The notes below the pieces were generated by a model. The model was given only the letters and a program-made list of their open reading frames with translations, did no database searches and was not told the DNA's origin. Positions 32,285-43,985 of a stretch of DNA of 47,717 nucleotides are shown in pieces. The position numbers and the translations under genes are program-made. Within the stretch, counting starts at the first letter, position 1. The number at the start of each line of letters is the position of its first letter. The DNA comes from Akkermansiaceae bacterium (GTDB lineage Bacteria; Verrucomicrobiota; Verrucomicrobiia; Verrucomicrobiales; Akkermansiaceae): the NCBI GenBank assembly GCA_028822695.1, contig JAPKDA010000005.1:1-47717 (forward strand), written 5' to 3'.

Positions 32285-35200
32285 ATGCCCGAACGCATTC
32301 ACTTTGGAACGATCGAAGAAGTTATTGAGCCGCCTAACCTGATCGAGGTTCAGAGCAAATCATACGAAGATTTCCTTCAGAAGGATGTGACCGCCTCCCA
32401 GCGGATCGATTCCGGCTTGCAGGCTGTTTTCCGTGAGGTGTTCCCGATCAAGAGTTATGACGAGTCCATCGAGTTGGATTTTGTCACTTATGACATCGAG
32501 GACTCAAAGATGACCGCGCTTGATTCGCTTCGCTCCGGCGAGACTTTCAGTGCCGCCCTCTACGTGACTTTCAAGCTCAAGGACGAAACCGGCACGAAGA
32601 AAGAGCGGGTTTACATGGGTGAACTTCCGATGATGACCCGTCGGGGGACATTCGTGATCAACGGCGCCGAGCGCGTGATCGTTTCCCAGTTGCACCGTTC
32701 TCCCGGGATCTGTTTCGAGAAGTCGGTTCACCTGAACGGCAAGCTTCTCCACTCGTTCCGGATCATTCCGGACCGTGGTTCCTGGTTGGAAGTCCAGTTC
32801 GACACGAACGACCTTCTTTACGTCTACCTCGACCGTCGTCGCCGCCGTCGGAAATTTCTCGCGACGACCTTCCTCCGTGCTCTCGGATTCCCGAGCGAGC
32901 GCGAGTTGGTTGAGCAGTTCTACAAAATCAAGAAGCTCAAGCTCAGCGAGAAGCTCAAGGAAGAGGAATTGAACTCCCTCGTGCTGTTCGCCGATGTACG
33001 TGACGGTGAGCTTGTCGTGGCACGGGCCTACGATCCACTCACGATTGGTGTCGTGCGCCAGCTTCTCTCCCTTGGTCACAAGAGCGTGGAGGTGATTGAC
33101 TCCAATGAAGACGAGATTCTTCTCAAGTCGCTGCGGAAGGATCCAGCGGAAGACGAAGAGTCCGCCTTGAAGGACATTTACCGGAAGCTGCGTCCTGGTG
33201 ATCCACCAACCGCGGCCAACGCACGTGCCTTGCTGAAGCGTCTCTTCTTCGATCCGAAGAAGTATGACCTCACCCGGGTCGGTCGTTACAAGATCAACCA
33301 GAAGCTGCAGGTCGACATTGATTCCGACGAGCGGATCATGACGGCAACCGACTTCCTGGCTGCTGTTAAGTATCTCCTGCGTCTCAAGAGGGGTGACGGC
33401 GTGATCGACGATATCGATCACCTTGGAAGTCGCCGGGTGCGTGCGGTGGGCGAGTTGCTTGCCAACCAGTGCCGCGTGGGCCTTGCCCGGACCGAGCGTC
33501 TGGTGAAGGAGCGCATGACTCTCTTCGATGTGAACATCGAAGGCATGACGCCTCAGAAGTTGATCAACCCGAAAGCGCTCAGCGCCGTGGTTCGTGACTT
33601 CTTCGGTCGTAGCCAGTTGAGTCAGTTCATGGACCAGACCAACCCTCTGGCCGAGTTGACCCACAAACGCCGTTTGTCTGCTCTCGGGCCTGGTGGTTTG
33701 AATCGTGACCGTGCCGGCTTTGAGGTGCGGGACGTGCACCCGTCCCACTACGGACGGATCTGCCCGATTGAGACTCCGGAAGGACCCAACATTGGTTTGA
33801 TCAACTCGATGTGCACCTACGCTCGGATCAACGAGTTTGGATTCATCGAGACTCCTTATCGCCGCGTGGTGAAGGGGAAGGTCACGAACCAGATCGAATA
33901 TCTTACTGCCGACCAGGAAGAGAACTTCCTGATCGCCCAGGCGAACGACCCGATCGACAAGACCGGCAAGTTCCTCAACGACCGTGTCACGGCACGGGAG
34001 AGGGGAGAGTTCCTGGAGATATCGCCCGACAAGGTTGACTACATGGACGTTTCGCCGAAGCAGTTGGTGTCGGTTGCCGCAGGAATGATTCCGTTCCTCG
34101 AGCACGATGACGCCAACCGTGCCCTGATGGGATCGAACATGCAGCGGCAGGGTGTGCCACTTCTTTGCTCGGAGGCTCCTCTCGTGGGAACCGGGCTTGA
34201 GGAGAAGGCCGCACGGGATTCCCGCGCAGTGATCGTTTCCGAAGCTGAAGGCATTTGTGCCGCAGCAACGGCAGAGGTGATCGTCACCACGCCCGACGGC
34301 AAGTTGCCTGTGACCGACGAACGCTTCCTCAGTGATGCTGAGTCGGTGAAGTCGAATCCGAACAAGGGCATCTATGTCTATCCGTTGCGCAAGTTCATGC
34401 GTTCCAACGCTGGCACCTGCATCAACCAGAAGCCTCTGGTGAATATTGGTGACAAGATCAAGAACAGCCAGATCATCGCGGACGGACCGAACACCGAGAA
34501 CGGTGAGTTGGCACTGGGACGTAACGTCCTCGTGGCCTTCATGCCTTGGAACGGTTATAATTTTGAGGATGCCATCGTGATCTCCGAGCGGATGGTGAAA
34601 GACGACGTCTTCACCTCCATCCACATCAGCGAGTTCGACGTGGCAGCCCGGGACACCAAGCTTGGACCTGAGGAAATCACGCGGGACATTCCAAACGTCG
34701 GTGAAGAGGCTCTTCGGAACCTCGACCACGACGGAATCGTCCGGGTTGGTGCCGAAGTGAGGCCTGGCGACATTCTGGTCGGCAAGATCACTCCGAAGAG
34801 TGAAACAGAGCTCGCTCCCGAGGAGCGTCTGCTCCGTGCGATCTTTGGCGAGAAGGCCGCAGACGTGAAGGATACCTCCTTGCGAGTTCCTTCCGGTTGC
34901 ACCGGTATCGTGCAGGACATCCGTATCTCCACCCACGGAATCGCCCGTCGCAAGGCGGAGGACGTGAATCCTGCGGAGATGAAGAAGCAGCTCAAGAAGA
35001 TCAACGACGAGCACAAGAAGAAGAAAGATCAGCTCACCGACCAGTTGACCGAGAAGCTCTCGGACATTCTCCTCGGAGAGAAGATCCCGCTCGACGTGGT
35101 CAATGCACAAACCGGAGAGATCATCATCCCCGCGAACCGCAAGATCACCAAGACGCTCCTTCGCAAGTTGGCTGCTGTCTACGATCACATCGAAATCGAC

Positions 35201-36214
35201 CCGAGCCCGATTCGGAACAAGATCCTCGAGATCATCTCCGGATTCGAAACCCGCTTCGGTGAGCTTGATTCCGACCGTGAGCGTCGCCTCGACCAGATCG
35301 AGAGCGGTGACGAGGTTGATCCCGGAGTCATTAAGGAAGTGAAGGTCTTTGTTGCTGCCAAGCGGAAGCTCTCCGTTGGTGACAAGATGGCCGGACGTCA
35401 CGGAAACAAAGGTGTTGTCGCGGTGATCGTGCCGGAAGAGGACATGCCTTATCTGGAAGACGGAACTCCCGTTGATATCTGCCTCAACCCACTTGGCGTG
35501 CCATCTCGGATGAACGTTGGACAGGTTCTCGAGACCCACCTTGGAGTGGCGGCGAAAGCCCTCGGCTTTACGGTGGCGACTCCGATTTTCGACGGTATTC
35601 CCGAATCGAAAATCTGGGAATACATGAGCGAGGCCAAGAAAATCGACGGCGTGAAGATGGTCGGCGATGGGCAAAAAGCCCGTAAGCGTCGTCCGGACGA
35701 ACCCGAGCGTCGTGGCTACACCTGGATTGGTGACGGCAAGGACGGATCGACCGGTGGTAAGAGTTACCTCTTTGACGGTCGCAACGGCGACATGATCCAC
35801 CAGCCGGTTGTGGTTGGTTACATTTACATGCTGAAGCTCGGTCACCTTGTCGCTGACAAAATTCACGCCCGGGCTGTTGGTCCATACAGTCTCGTCACAC
35901 AGCAGCCGCTGGGTGGTAAGGCTCAGTATGGTGGTCAGCGATTCGGGGAGATGGAGGTCTGGGCCTTGGAGGCCTATGGCGCCGCCTACACCTTGCAGGA
36001 ACTGCTGACTGTGAAGTCGGACGACGTGCAGGGTCGGACTCGGATCTACGAAGCCATTGTGAAAGGGGATAACTCCCTCGAGGCGGGCACGCCAGAATCC
36101 TTCAACGTTCTCATTAAAGAGATGCAATCGCTCGGACTCGATGTTCGACCGGGTCGCAGCGGCGCCGTGGCAGGCGGCGATGGCGAATTCTCCTTGAATG
36201 ATCTTACCATTTAA
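32285..36214 (+). CDS. rpoB: DNA-directed RNA polymerase subunit beta
   Basis: The beta subunit forms one pincer of RNA polymerase and much of the active site, including the rifampicin pocket. The 1309-residue protein contains the usual landmarks. The N-terminal [21 protein letters not shown] is followed by an [18 protein letters not shown] box and the rifampicin region [26 protein letters not shown] near residues 445-470 (positions about 33628-33705). The C-terminal [19 protein letters not shown] leads to the clamp-connecting tail. The resistance-determining residues appear wild-type (Asp in MDQTN, His in THKRR, Ser in RLSAL). It is followed 51 bp later by rpoC. Confidence 0.99.
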   Translation: MPERIHFGTIEEVIEPPNLIEVQSKSYEDFLQKDVTASQRIDSGLQAVFREVFPIKSYDESIELDFVTYDIEDSKMTALDSLRSGETFSAALYVTFKLKDETGTKKERVYMGELPMMTRRGTFVINGAERVIVSQLHRSPGICFEKSVHLNGKLLHSFRIIPDRGSWLEVQFDTNDLLYVYLDRRRRRRKFLATTFLRALGFPSERELVEQFYKIKKLKLSEKLKEEELNSLVLFADVRDGELVVARAYDPLTIGVVRQLLSLGHKSVEVIDSNEDEILLKSLRKDPAEDEESALKDIYRKLRPGDPPTAANARALLKRLFFDPKKYDLTRVGRYKINQKLQVDIDSDERIMTATDFLAAVKYLLRLKRGDGVIDDIDHLGSRRVRAVGELLANQCRVGLARTERLVKERMTLFDVNIEGMTPQKLINPKALSAVVRDFFGRSQLSQFMDQTNPLAELTHKRRLSALGPGGLNRDRAGFEVRDVHPSHYGRICPIETPEGPNIGLINSMCTYARINEFGFIETPYRRVVKGKVTNQIEYLTADQEENFLIAQANDPIDKTGKFLNDRVTARERGEFLEISPDKVDYMDVSPKQLVSVAAGMIPFLEHDDANRALMGSNMQRQGVPLLCSEAPLVGTGLEEKAARDSRAVIVSEAEGICAAATAEVIVTTPDGKLPVTDERFLSDAESVKSNPNKGIYVYPLRKFMRSNAGTCINQKPLVNIGDKIKNSQIIADGPNTENGELALGRNVLVAFMPWNGYNFEDAIVISERMVKDDVFTSIHISEFDVAARDTKLGPEEITRDIPNVGEEALRNLDHDGIVRVGAEVRPGDILVGKITPKSETELAPEERLLRAIFGEKAADVKDTSLRVPSGCTGIVQDIRISTHGIARRKAEDVNPAEMKKQLKKINDEHKKKKDQLTDQLTEKLSDILLGEKIPLDVVNAQTGEIIIPANRKITKTLLRKLAAVYDHIEIDPSPIRNKILEIISGFETRFGELDSDRERRLDQIESGDEVDPGVIKEVKVFVAAKRKLSVGDKMAGRHGNKGVVAVIVPEEDMPYLEDGTPVDICLNPLGVPSRMNVGQVLETHLGVAAKALGFTVATPIFDGIPESKIWEYMSEAKKIDGVKMVGDGQKARKRRPDEPERRGYTWIGDGKDGSTGGKSYLFDGRNGDMIHQPVVVGYIYMLKLGHLVADKIHARAVGPYSLVTQQPLGGKAQYGGQRFGEMEVWALEAYGAAYTLQELLTVKSDDVQGRTRIYEAIVKGDNSLEAGTPESFNVLIKEMQSLGLDVRPGRSGAVAGGDGEFSLNDLTI

Positions 36215-36265
36215 CTGCCAACACCAAGAAACTCCGACCTATAACTAGTATTTTACGACCATATT

Positions 36266-39200
36266 ATGAGTGTTGAAACCAATTTGCGCGAACTCTACGG
36301 AGTTGACGAAAAGCCAGAGGCTTTCGATCACGTTTCCATCACCGTGGCTTCTCCGGAAGTCATTCGTTCCTGGAGCAAGGGCGAGGTGAAGAATCCAGAG
36401 ACGATTAACTACCGGACGTTCAAGCCTGAGAAGGGCGGTCTCTTCTGTGAGCGGATTTTCGGTCCTACCCGGGACTGGGAGTGTGCTTGCGGAAAGTACA
36501 AGCGGATCAAGCACAAGGGTGTCGTTTGTGACCGTTGCGGCGTTGAAGTGACTCTTTCCCGCGTCCGTCGGGAGCGGATGGGTCACATCGAGTTGGCCGT
36601 GTCGGTCAGCCACATCTGGTTCTACAAATGTATGCCAAGCCGGATCGGTCTCATGCTCGACATGAGCGCCCGTCACTTGGAGCGCGTTATTTACTACGAA
36701 GACTACATCGTGACCGATCCTGGCAAGACTCCTCTGGAGCGCGGCCAGTTGCTCACGGAGACTGAGCTTCGTGATGCGGAAGACGACTACGGCGAGGAAG
36801 CTTTCCGGGCTGGAATGGGTGCGGAGGCAATCCGTGACCTTCTTTCCCAGTGCAACCTTGAGGATACCATCGTCGAGCTTGCCGAAGCGATGGAGAACAC
36901 CCGCTCGAAGCAGACCCGCAAGAAGTTGGCCAAGAGGCTCAAGCTTGCCCAGGGTTTCCTTGGTTCGAATTCCCGCCCTGAGTGGATGATTCAGACCGTG
37001 CTTCCAGTGATCCCACCGGATCTTCGCCCATTGGTGCCCCTGGAAGGTGGTCGTTTCGCGACTTCCGACCTGAACGATCTCTATCGTCGGGTCATCAACC
37101 GGAACAACCGTCTCAAGAACCTCCTTCAGCTGAAGACCCCCGAGGTCATCATCCGAAACGAGAAACGCATGTTGCAGGAGGCGGTCGACGCCCTCTTCGA
37201 CAACGGTCGTCACGGCCGTGCGGTGACCGGTGCTGGCAACCGCCCGTTGAAGTCTCTCTCCGACATGCTGAAGGGCAAAGGCGGTCGTTTCCGTCAGAAC
37301 CTTCTCGGTAAGCGGGTCGATTACTCGGGTCGTTCCGTGATCGTGATTGGACCAGAGCTACGCCTCAACCAGTGCGGTCTTCCCAAGAAGATGGCTCTGG
37401 CCTTGTTCGAGCCATTCATCATCCGTCGTTTGAAGGAACTGGGCTACTGTCACACGGTTCGTTCGGCGAAGAAGATGATCGACCGCAAGACGACTGAAGT
37501 TTGGGACATTCTTGAAGAGGTGACCAAAGGCCACCCGGTCATGCTCAACCGCGCACCGACCCTGCACCGTCTTTCAATTCAGGCATTCGAGCCGAAGTTG
37601 ATTGAGGGATCTGCCATTCGTGTTCACCCGCTCGTTTGTACCGCCTACAACGCGGACTTTGACGGTGACCAGATGGCGGTGCACGTGCCGCTGTCGATTG
37701 AAGCGCAGATGGAGACCCGGCAGTTGATGCTGGCTCCAAACAACATCTTCTCCCCAGCGAGTGGACGCCCCATCACGACTCCTTCACAGGACATCATTTT
37801 GGGAACCTACTACCTCACCTACGCACGGGCAGGCACAACTCCTGAAGACGAGGCGACCTTGCCGTTGTTCGAGAACACCACTGAGGTGGAGTTCGCGATC
37901 GCAAGCCGTAAGGTGCACTACCACGACTGGATCCGTCTCCGTAACCCGGATATTGGCACGAAGACCGTCTTTGGCGACATGGACCGGAAGATTCTTGTGA
38001 CCACTCCAGGCCGGGTTCGTTTCAACGAAATTTGGCCAAATGGTCTCGGGTTCAACAACTCGACGGTCTCCAAGAAGGAAATCGGCAACATCATCTGGCG
38101 CTGCTACCAAGTGGTCGGTCAGGATGGAACAGTCCTCACCCTTGACGCCCTCAAGGAGCTTGGCTTCCAGGAAGCAACCCGTTCCGGTTGTTCGATCGGT
38201 ATCGTTGACATGGTCATCCCTGATGAGAAGGGACCTGAGATCGAGAAGGCCTACGCCGAGGTCGAGAAGGTTTCGAAGCATTATCGTAACGGTATTATCA
38301 CCGACGGTGAGCGCTACCAGAAGGTGGTCGATATCTGGACCCGTGCGACCGACAACATCGCGAACGTTCTGTTCCGAATGTTGGAGCACAACAGGGGAGC
38401 CAAGAGTGCCAATCCTCTGTTTATGATGGTCGACTCCGGAGCACGGGGTAACAAGAACCAGATTAAGCAGCTCTCTGGAATGCGTGGTCTGATGGCCAAG
38501 CCGTCCGGTGAGATTATTGAGCGTCCGATCATCTCGAACTTCCGTGAAGGATTGTCGGTGCTGGAGTATTTCATCTCCACTCACGGTGCTCGGAAGGGCC
38601 TCGCTGATACCGCTCTGAAGACTGCTGACTCGGGATACATGACGCGGAAGTTGGTGGACGTGTCGCAGGATGTGATCGTGACGCAGCCTGACTGTGGAAC
38701 GGTGAACGGCATTACGGTGGACGCCATCTACAGTGGTGACGAAGAGTCTGCTTCCCTCGCGACCCGTGTTTACGGCCGGGTTTCCTGTGAGAAAATCAAA
38801 GACCCTGTGAGCGGCGACGTCATTGTGGATGTTGATGATCTCATCACCGAAGAGCAATCCTTGCGGATCGAAGACATCGGTCACGAGCGCCTCAGGATCC
38901 GTTCTGGTCTCACTTGTGAGTCCGATCGCGGTTGTTGTCAGCTCTGCTACGGCCTGAACCTTGCCACTGGCAAGATTGCCATGATTGGTGAGGCGGTGGG
39001 AATCGTCGCGGCCCAGTCAATTGGTGAGCCCGGAACGCAGTTGACGATGCGGACATTCCACTCCGGTGGTGTGGCCATCGGTGCCTCCAAGCAGCCGTTC
39101 ATCGAGTCCCGCCACAAGGGAACCGTCGTTTACCAGGACGTCAAGGCAGTGGAAGATGCCAGCGGCAACTTCGTCGTGCTGAACAAGAACGGCTCCGTCT

Positions 39201-40402
39201 CGATTCGGGACAAGTCCGGTTTGGAAGTGGAAGCGCACAAGATCGTGATTGGAGCGATTATTTCGATTCCTGACGGTGGCGAGGTCGCCAAGGGAACGCA
39301 GCTCGTCACTTGGGATCCGCACAGTGTGCCGATTATTTCAGAGAAGGGTGGTGTTGTGGAATTCCGCGACATGATCCCGGGCATTACCGTTCTTTCCGAG
39401 ACCGATAAGGAGACTGGGAAGAAGGGGATGCGCGTGACGGAGCACAAGGAGGACTTGCACCCGCAGGTCGTCATCGTTGATGCGAAGTCCAAGGAAGTTC
39501 TCGCGAGCTACTCGATTCCAGTGGGCGCTCACCTCTCCGTTAAGGAGAAGAACAAGATCGCTGGTGGAACGCAGTTGGCACGGACGCCACGGAAGGTAGC
39601 CAAGACGAAGGATATTACCGGTGGTTTGCCACGGGTGGCGGAACTCTTCGAAGCACGCCGTCCGAAAGACGCCTGTGTGATCTCCAAGATCGACGGAGAT
39701 GTTTCCTTCGGCGCGAATGTTCGCGGCAAGAAGAAGGTCATCGTGACGGATCCCGACAGCGGAGATTCCGTGGATCATCTCGTGCCAATGGGCCGCCACA
39801 TCATTGTGACGGAAGGCGACTCGATGAAGCGTGGTGATCAAATCACGGAAGGACCGGTCGCACCGGAAGACTTGTTGGAGGCTTGTGGCATGCAGGCGCT
39901 TCAGGAGCACCTCGTGAGCGAAGTGCAGTCGGTCTACCGCGCCCAGGGTGTGGAGATCAACGACAAGCACATCGAGGTCATCATTCGCCAGATGCTTCGC
40001 AAGGTGAAGATTTCCGAGCCTGGTGATACCGACTTCCTCTGGGGAGACCAGATCGAGCGGACCACCTTCAAGGCGGCCAACGAAGCGATCATCGAGCAGG
40101 GTGGTAAGCCGGCGGAAGCCGAGCCTGTCCTTCTCGGAATCACCAAGGCATCCTTGGAGACCGAGTCCTTCATCTCGGCAGCCTCGTTCCAGGACACCAC
40201 CCGGGTCCTTACCGATGCGGCGACGTTGGGCAAAATCGACCGTTTGAAAGGCTTCAAAGAGAACGTCATCATGGGTCACCTCATTCCGACCGGAACCGGC
40301 TACGACTGTCACCGCGACACCGATATCGAGTTCACGGTGGAAGAGCCGGAGCCAGTGGTCGCCGAGGAGCCTCCCGTGCCAGAAGCTGAGATCGTCGCCT
40401 GA
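36266..40402 (+). CDS. rpoC: DNA-directed RNA polymerase subunit beta'
   Basis: The beta' subunit carries the catalytic magnesium site. The 1378-residue protein has the N-terminal zinc ribbon with Cys73, Cys75, Cys88 and Cys91. The catalytic loop NADFDGDQM starts at residue 462, with Asp464, Asp466 and Asp468 chelating magnesium. The bridge-helix region ends near [15 protein letters not shown]. The second zinc site is in [15 protein letters not shown], and the trigger-loop segment is around [15 protein letters not shown]. The last 20 or so residues are Glu/Pro-rich ([16 protein letters not shown]) and likely disordered. A strong terminator follows 23 bp after the stop, closing the cluster that starts at tRNA-Thr. 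Confidence 0.99.
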   Translation: MSVETNLRELYGVDEKPEAFDHVSITVASPEVIRSWSKGEVKNPETINYRTFKPEKGGLFCERIFGPTRDWECACGKYKRIKHKGVVCDRCGVEVTLSRVRRERMGHIELAVSVSHIWFYKCMPSRIGLMLDMSARHLERVIYYEDYIVTDPGKTPLERGQLLTETELRDAEDDYGEEAFRAGMGAEAIRDLLSQCNLEDTIVELAEAMENTRSKQTRKKLAKRLKLAQGFLGSNSRPEWMIQTVLPVIPPDLRPLVPLEGGRFATSDLNDLYRRVINRNNRLKNLLQLKTPEVIIRNEKRMLQEAVDALFDNGRHGRAVTGAGNRPLKSLSDMLKGKGGRFRQNLLGKRVDYSGRSVIVIGPELRLNQCGLPKKMALALFEPFIIRRLKELGYCHTVRSAKKMIDRKTTEVWDILEEVTKGHPVMLNRAPTLHRLSIQAFEPKLIEGSAIRVHPLVCTAYNADFDGDQMAVHVPLSIEAQMETRQLMLAPNNIFSPASGRPITTPSQDIILGTYYLTYARAGTTPEDEATLPLFENTTEVEFAIASRKVHYHDWIRLRNPDIGTKTVFGDMDRKILVTTPGRVRFNEIWPNGLGFNNSTVSKKEIGNIIWRCYQVVGQDGTVLTLDALKELGFQEATRSGCSIGIVDMVIPDEKGPEIEKAYAEVEKVSKHYRNGIITDGERYQKVVDIWTRATDNIANVLFRMLEHNRGAKSANPLFMMVDSGARGNKNQIKQLSGMRGLMAKPSGEIIERPIISNFREGLSVLEYFISTHGARKGLADTALKTADSGYMTRKLVDVSQDVIVTQPDCGTVNGITVDAIYSGDEESASLATRVYGRVSCEKIKDPVSGDVIVDVDDLITEEQSLRIEDIGHERLRIRSGLTCESDRGCCQLCYGLNLATGKIAMIGEAVGIVAAQSIGEPGTQLTMRTFHSGGVAIGASKQPFIESRHKGTVVYQDVKAVEDASGNFVVLNKNGSVSIRDKSGLEVEAHKIVIGAIISIPDGGEVAKGTQLVTWDPHSVPIISEKGGVVEFRDMIPGITVLSETDKETGKKGMRVTEHKEDLHPQVVIVDAKSKEVLASYSIPVGAHLSVKEKNKIAGGTQLARTPRKVAKTKDITGGLPRVAELFEARRPKDACVISKIDGDVSFGANVRGKKKVIVTDPDSGDSVDHLVPMGRHIIVTEGDSMKRGDQITEGPVAPEDLLEACGMQALQEHLVSEVQSVYRAQGVEINDKHIEVIIRQMLRKVKISEPGDTDFLWGDQIERTTFKAANEAIIEQGGKPAEAEPVLLGITKASLETESFISAASFQDTTRVLTDAATLGKIDRLKGFKENVIMGHLIPTGTGYDCHRDTDIEFTVEEPEPVVAEEPPVPEAEIVA

Positions 40403-40425
40403 GTCTGACCGATTCTACAATTTCA

Positions 40426-40459
40426 CCGCCGGGTTGGTTCGCCAGCCCGGCGGTTTTTT
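40426..40459 (+). terminator. Intrinsic terminator of the rpoBC cluster
   Basis: A 12-bp GC-rich stem (40426-40437 with 40442-40453, one G-U pair) closed by a TTCG tetraloop is followed by six T residues. It lies 23 bp after the rpoC stop codon. Confidence 0.93.
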
Positions 40460-40518
40460 GTATCTGAGGCCGGTTGGCTTTGCGGTGAGGGTATCTTTTC
40501 GGGTAAGAGAGCCCTGTC

Positions 40519-41103
40519 ATGTCGCAGCAGCGCCGTCAGAAAGAAGCCCGTCCGAATCGTCACTCCGCAAAGGCCGGGAGGTCGAGGGGTGTTCCGGCCC
40601 CTGAATTGTCGGAAATTCTGGAGGGGAAGGCCGCGCCCTTGTTGCTGGTATTGGACGGTGTTCAGGACCCGCACAACCTTGGCGCGATTCTGCGGACGGC
40701 GGAGGGGGCGGGAGTAGATGCCGTGATCGCTCCGAAGGATCGGGCGGTGGGAGTAACGGAGACGGTGCGGAGGATATCGGTCGGGGCCGCTGACCGGGTT
40801 CCGTTTTTGCAGGTGACGAATTTGGCGAGGACCTTGGATGAATTGAAGGAAGCGGGGGTATGGTTGATGGGGACGTCCGACCGGGCGACGAAGGACCTGT
40901 ACGAAGTCGAGATGACCGGTCCGCTGGCCATCCTGATGGGGGCAGAGGAGAAGGGAATGCGTCGATTGACGGAAGACGCTTGTGATTTCCTGGTGAGCAT
41001 TCCCATGGCGGGGAAGGTGGAGTGTTTGAATGTGAGTGTGGCGACTGGGGTTTGCCTTTTTGAAGCAGTTCGGCAGCGGGCTGGGACGGGGGTATCGAAG
41101 TGA
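40519..41103 (+). CDS. TrmH/SpoU-family RNA 2'-O-methyltransferase (RlmB-like, short)
   Basis: This 194-residue protein has the trefoil-knotted SPOUT fold of 2'-O-ribose RNA methyltransferases. Motif 1 is [16 protein letters not shown] (50-65, with Asn53 and Arg59), motif 2 [12 protein letters not shown] (139-150) and motif 3 [22 protein letters not shown], which supplies the SAM-binding knot. These match RlmB, which modifies G2251 of 23S rRNA. The N-terminal substrate-binding domain of RlmB (about 75 residues) is replaced here by a short basic Arg/Lys-rich tail (residues 1-28). The precise target is therefore uncertain. It overlaps the next gene by GTGA, which implies coupling. Confidence 0.85.
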   Translation: MSQQRRQKEARPNRHSAKAGRSRGVPAPELSEILEGKAAPLLLVLDGVQDPHNLGAILRTAEGAGVDAVIAPKDRAVGVTETVRRISVGAADRVPFLQVTNLARTLDELKEAGVWLMGTSDRATKDLYEVEMTGPLAILMGAEEKGMRRLTEDACDFLVSIPMAGKVECLNVSVATGVCLFEAVRQRAGTGVSK

Positions 41104-41948
41104 TTGGAGACGCGAAAATAACGCGGAGGGTGGTGGTGCTTTCCGATGTGCATTTGGGGCACTCGGCGACTCAGGTGGGTGAGGTGAAATTTCTGGGGCC
41201 CTTGTTGGAGGGGGCGGACGAAGTGATCTTTAATGGCGACACCTGTGAGCAGACGGTGTCGGCGTGGAGAGAGAAGGGGAGGGCGCAATTGGCGGAGCTC
41301 AAATTGCTTTGTGCAAGGCTGGGAGCGGAGGCGCGGTTCCTGACCGGAAATCATGATCCCGATGTGGATGGAGAGGGGTGGATGGATTTACGCGGCGGGC
41401 AGATTTTTGTCACTCACGGTGACATGATTTTGTCTGACGTTGCTCCGTGGAGTTTGGAATGCATCGAGCGTCGGGAGAAGATCAGGGAGGTCGTGGAGGA
41501 GTTTAAGGGCGATGTTTCGACCTTGGATGGATTGCATCGTCGAACCCAGTTGGTGGAGGAGGAATTGCGGCCGTCGGAGGAACCGAGATTGGGGTCGAAG
41601 GGGAGGATGTATCTTTGGACCGCGCTTTGGCCTCCGATGAGACCGCTGAACATTCTCCGGGTTTGGCTGACGATGTTTGCGAAGGCAGAGCGTTTCACGG
41701 AACGTTTCCGGCCGACTTCGGAAGTGTTTCTCTTCGGGCACTTTCATCGCCCCGGGATTCGAAGACGCGGGAGCCGGATATACTGCAATACCGGGGCATT
41801 CATGCGCGGTGCGAGGGCGCTCATGGTAGAGCTGGAAGGGGAGTGGATGACGGTCCGGGCAATTATCCGGGACAAGGATGGTTACTTTCGCCCAGGGGAT
41901 TCATGCGGGTCGTTTCGGCTGCGGGATCAGCGGTCCCGCAGCAAATAG
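41100..41948 (+). CDS. LpxH-like calcineurin-type metallophosphoesterase
   Basis: This 282-residue cytoplasmic enzyme has all metallophosphoesterase motifs in order: Asp16 and His18 (LSDVHLGH), Asp47 (FNGDTCE), Asn84-His85-Asp86 (TGNHDPD), His106 (VTHGD) and the GHFHRP box at about residues 215-220. The overall pattern resembles UDP-2,3-diacylglucosamine pyrophosphatase (LpxH/LpxH2), which removes UMP during lipid A synthesis. A long helical insert (about 120-200) with [18 protein letters not shown] could contact membrane. Other substrates are possible. The start is GTG 41100 overlapping the methyltransferase stop. The 3' end overlaps convergent metX by 22 bp. Confidence 0.8.
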   Translation: MIGDAKITRRVVVLSDVHLGHSATQVGEVKFLGPLLEGADEVIFNGDTCEQTVSAWREKGRAQLAELKLLCARLGAEARFLTGNHDPDVDGEGWMDLRGGQIFVTHGDMILSDVAPWSLECIERREKIREVVEEFKGDVSTLDGLHRRTQLVEEELRPSEEPRLGSKGRMYLWTALWPPMRPLNILRVWLTMFAKAERFTERFRPTSEVFLFGHFHRPGIRRRGSRIYCNTGAFMRGARALMVELEGEWMTVRAIIRDKDGYFRPGDSCGSFRLRDQRSRSK

Positions 41949-43090
41949 TGGACGTGGGGAGCGTAGAGTTCCGGCTCGAGGAGGAAGGAATCGTGGCCTT
42001 TGTCAGAGTGGACGGTGACGTGGAGATTGTCGACGTTGGCCTCTTCGAGGTGGCCGACGAGTTCGGCTTGTTCTTCGGGGAAGATGCAGAAGTCGGAGTC
42101 GATGGAGAAGACGAGGTATTTGTGCCCGGCTTCGCGGGAGCGGGCCAGAAGTTGTCCGGGCGTTTCCGCATTGCCTTCGCGGGCGGCATCGTAGCGGGAC
42201 CACATGTCGATGATGCGAAGGTAGGTGTTGGCGTCGAAGCGCTTCACGAATTTTTTCCCTTGGTAGAGCATGTAGCTCTGGAATTGGTCGCGGACTTTGT
42301 ACCAGGAAAGGACGTCGTCGGCTTGCACGACATCGCGTCGCGCTCGGCGTTCGAAGGCGTCGAGGTGGACGAAGGTCTTGTGGGAGATCATGCGGGCCAG
42401 GGCCAGACCGAGATCGGGGCGGCCGTTGTCGTAGTAGTCGCCGCCGTTGAAGAAAGGATCGTTCTCGATGGCGAGGATTTGCTCGAAGAGGATGAGCCGG
42501 TTCAGGACGGTGGTCTTGAATCCACTGGCGATAGCGATGACGTTGCGAACCCGATCGGGAAAGAGGCCGGCGAAGGTGAGGGCGCAGAGTCCACCGACCG
42601 AGGGTCCGAGGACGGCGTTGAGGACGGGGATCTCCAGGTGGTCGAGAAGGCGCTTGGCCATTTCGGCCTGATCGGAGACGGAGACGTGGGGGAAGGATGA
42701 ACCGTAGGGTTTACCGGTTTCGGGATTGATGGAGGATGGCCCGGTGGTGCCGTAACAACCGCCGAGGTAGTTGGCGCAGATGACAAAGGCGCGGTTGGTG
42801 TCGATGCCCTTGCCGGGGCCCACGAAATTGCTCCACCAGCCTTCATGCACTTCTGGCTGCCAGAGCCCGGTGTCGCCGGCGTCGGTGGGATTGTAGCCGG
42901 TGACGTGTTGGTTGCCTGAGAGGGCGTGGAAGATGAGGACGGCGTTGGATTTATCCTCGTTGAGGGTGCCCCAGGTTTCGTAGGCGACCCGCATCTGCGG
43001 GAGTGATCCGCCCTCGCGGAGCTGGATCGGGCCATGGGCCGGATCCGTTTCAAAGAACTGTGGTTCAGTCTGCTCCTGTTGATTCGCCAC
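41927..43090 (-). CDS. metX: Homoserine O-acetyltransferase family protein
   Basis: MetX activates homoserine with acetyl-CoA (or succinyl-CoA in some members) for methionine synthesis. The 387-residue alpha/beta hydrolase has the oxyanion region FHALSGNQHV (54-63) and the nucleophile elbow LGPSVGGL with Ser164, where the common form is GGSMGG. The catalytic Asp is in FSIDSDFCIFP and the His in DKGHDSFLLE. The conserved NYLGGCYGTTGPSSINP at about 107-123 distinguishes MetX from other hydrolases. The start is GTG 43090. It is convergent with the LpxH-like gene and divergent from the DUF1802 gene. No SAM riboswitch is visible upstream, and the SahR-type palindrome at 18070 is not repeated here. 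Confidence 0.92.
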   Translation of the reverse strand: MANQQEQTEPQFFETDPAHGPIQLREGGSLPQMRVAYETWGTLNEDKSNAVLIFHALSGNQHVTGYNPTDAGDTGLWQPEVHEGWWSNFVGPGKGIDTNRAFVICANYLGGCYGTTGPSSINPETGKPYGSSFPHVSVSDQAEMAKRLLDHLEIPVLNAVLGPSVGGLCALTFAGLFPDRVRNVIAIASGFKTTVLNRLILFEQILAIENDPFFNGGDYYDNGRPDLGLALARMISHKTFVHLDAFERRARRDVVQADDVLSWYKVRDQFQSYMLYQGKKFVKRFDANTYLRIIDMWSRYDAAREGNAETPGQLLARSREAGHKYLVFSIDSDFCIFPEEQAELVGHLEEANVDNLHVTVHSDKGHDSFLLEPELYAPHVHYLLRDR

Positions 43091-43176
43091 AAGGTTTGGA
43101 TACGCCTTCCGGGCCAGAATGAAAACGGATTATTTGACATGTTTGGGATCTCGGGAAAAAGAGAGGGGTGAGCAGC

Positions 43177-43716
43177 GTGATTGGATACAAGGAATGGGAC
43201 GTGGTGTGTGAGGCTTTGGGCAGTGGGCGGCAGGCTCTGTTGCTGCGGAAAGGGGGAATTCATGAGGGGCGGGCCGGGTTTTCCTTCAAGCACGAGGATT
43301 TTGTCCTCTTTCCCACCCGATTTCACGCTCAGGGGGAGCAGGTGCGGGTGCCGTATGAGTTGTCGGGGGGCGAATGGGAGCCGGGTGAGGAGGTGCCGAT
43401 TCGCTATCGTTGTGAGGCGGTTTGGGCGCGGACCTTGACTGATTGGGATGTCGTGAAGCGTTTGGAGGGGTTTCACGTGTGGTCGGAGGATCTTGTCAGG
43501 GAGCGGTTTTCCTGGGGGGAGGAGGGGAGCATTCATTGCGCCCTGGTGAAAGTGTCCCGACTGGTGGAGCCATGGGCATTGCCTTACGAAAAGAAATTCG
43601 GCGGATGCCGGACCTGGGTGGAGCTGCCTGGCGGGGTGGGTGCGAGTGATCCTGTTCAGGAAGACGAGGAGTTCGCGGAGTTGGCCCGGCGCGTGGAGGA
43701 AATCGTCGGCGTTTAG
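43177..43716 (+). CDS. DUF1802 family protein
   Basis: This 179-residue protein belongs to DUF1802, a small cytoplasmic family without known function found in Cyanobacteria and other phyla. Recognisable features are the opening YKEWDVVCEALGSGRQALLLRKGGIHEG, here split as YKEWDVVCEALGSGRQ and ALLLRKGGIHEG, followed by FVLFPTRFHAQ and, later, the HVWSEDLVRERFSW segment. The basic KGGIHE motif and following histidines are the most conserved parts. I prefer GTG 43177 as the start because GAGG at 43163 lies about 10 nt upstream. GTG 43168 is also possible and adds three residues. It is divergent from metX and convergent with the coaX/ROK-remnant region, with its stop codon overlapping the end of the ROK remnant. 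Confidence 0.8.
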   Translation: MIGYKEWDVVCEALGSGRQALLLRKGGIHEGRAGFSFKHEDFVLFPTRFHAQGEQVRVPYELSGGEWEPGEEVPIRYRCEAVWARTLTDWDVVKRLEGFHVWSEDLVRERFSWGEEGSIHCALVKVSRLVEPWALPYEKKFGGCRTWVELPGGVGASDPVQEDEEFAELARRVEEIVGV

Positions 43717-43985
43717 ATCAGACCTGATTCCTCAAGAGCGATGCGAGCGGCGCCAAGCATGCCGGCTTCGTTGCCGAACTTTGCGGGAACGATCCGGAGG
43801 CCGTCCTTGAAAGGGGCACCGAGTTGAGCGCGGAGGTGAGACTCGAGTGGATCGAAAAGAACAGCTCCTGCTTTCGCGCCGCCGCCGATGAGTTCCGGGT
43901 TGAGCAGGTAGCAGCAGTTGAGGAGTGCGCAACTGAGTTTCTCAGCGATCCCTTTCCAGATTGAATTTGCGACAAGATCTCCCGC
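43713..43985 (-). pseudogene. C-terminal remnant of a ROK-family sugar kinase gene
   Basis: On the minus strand about 90 codons encode the last part of a ROK kinase. AGDLVANSIWKGIAEKL corresponds to the helix before the ATP-site region, ALLNCCYLLNPELIGGG is the conserved LNPExIxxGGG strand-turn, and the ending PAKFGNEAGMLGAARIAL is the signature C-terminus. The N-terminal two-thirds, including the catalytic Asp and the zinc-binding Cys cluster, are absent. The frame overlaps the 3' end of coaX in a different frame (coaX stops at 43942). A deletion joining the two genes is the simplest explanation. Confidence 0.75.

Noticed and set aside
32504-36127. Very long open frame antisense to rpoB
   Set aside because: rpoB is unmistakable on the + strand. 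The antisense frame has no recognisable domains and results from the absence of certain codons in a highly expressed gene.
43134-43160. Promoter upstream of the DUF1802 gene based on TTGACA at 43134
   Set aside because: No acceptable -10 element is found at 16-18 bp spacing, so the single hexamer is not enough.
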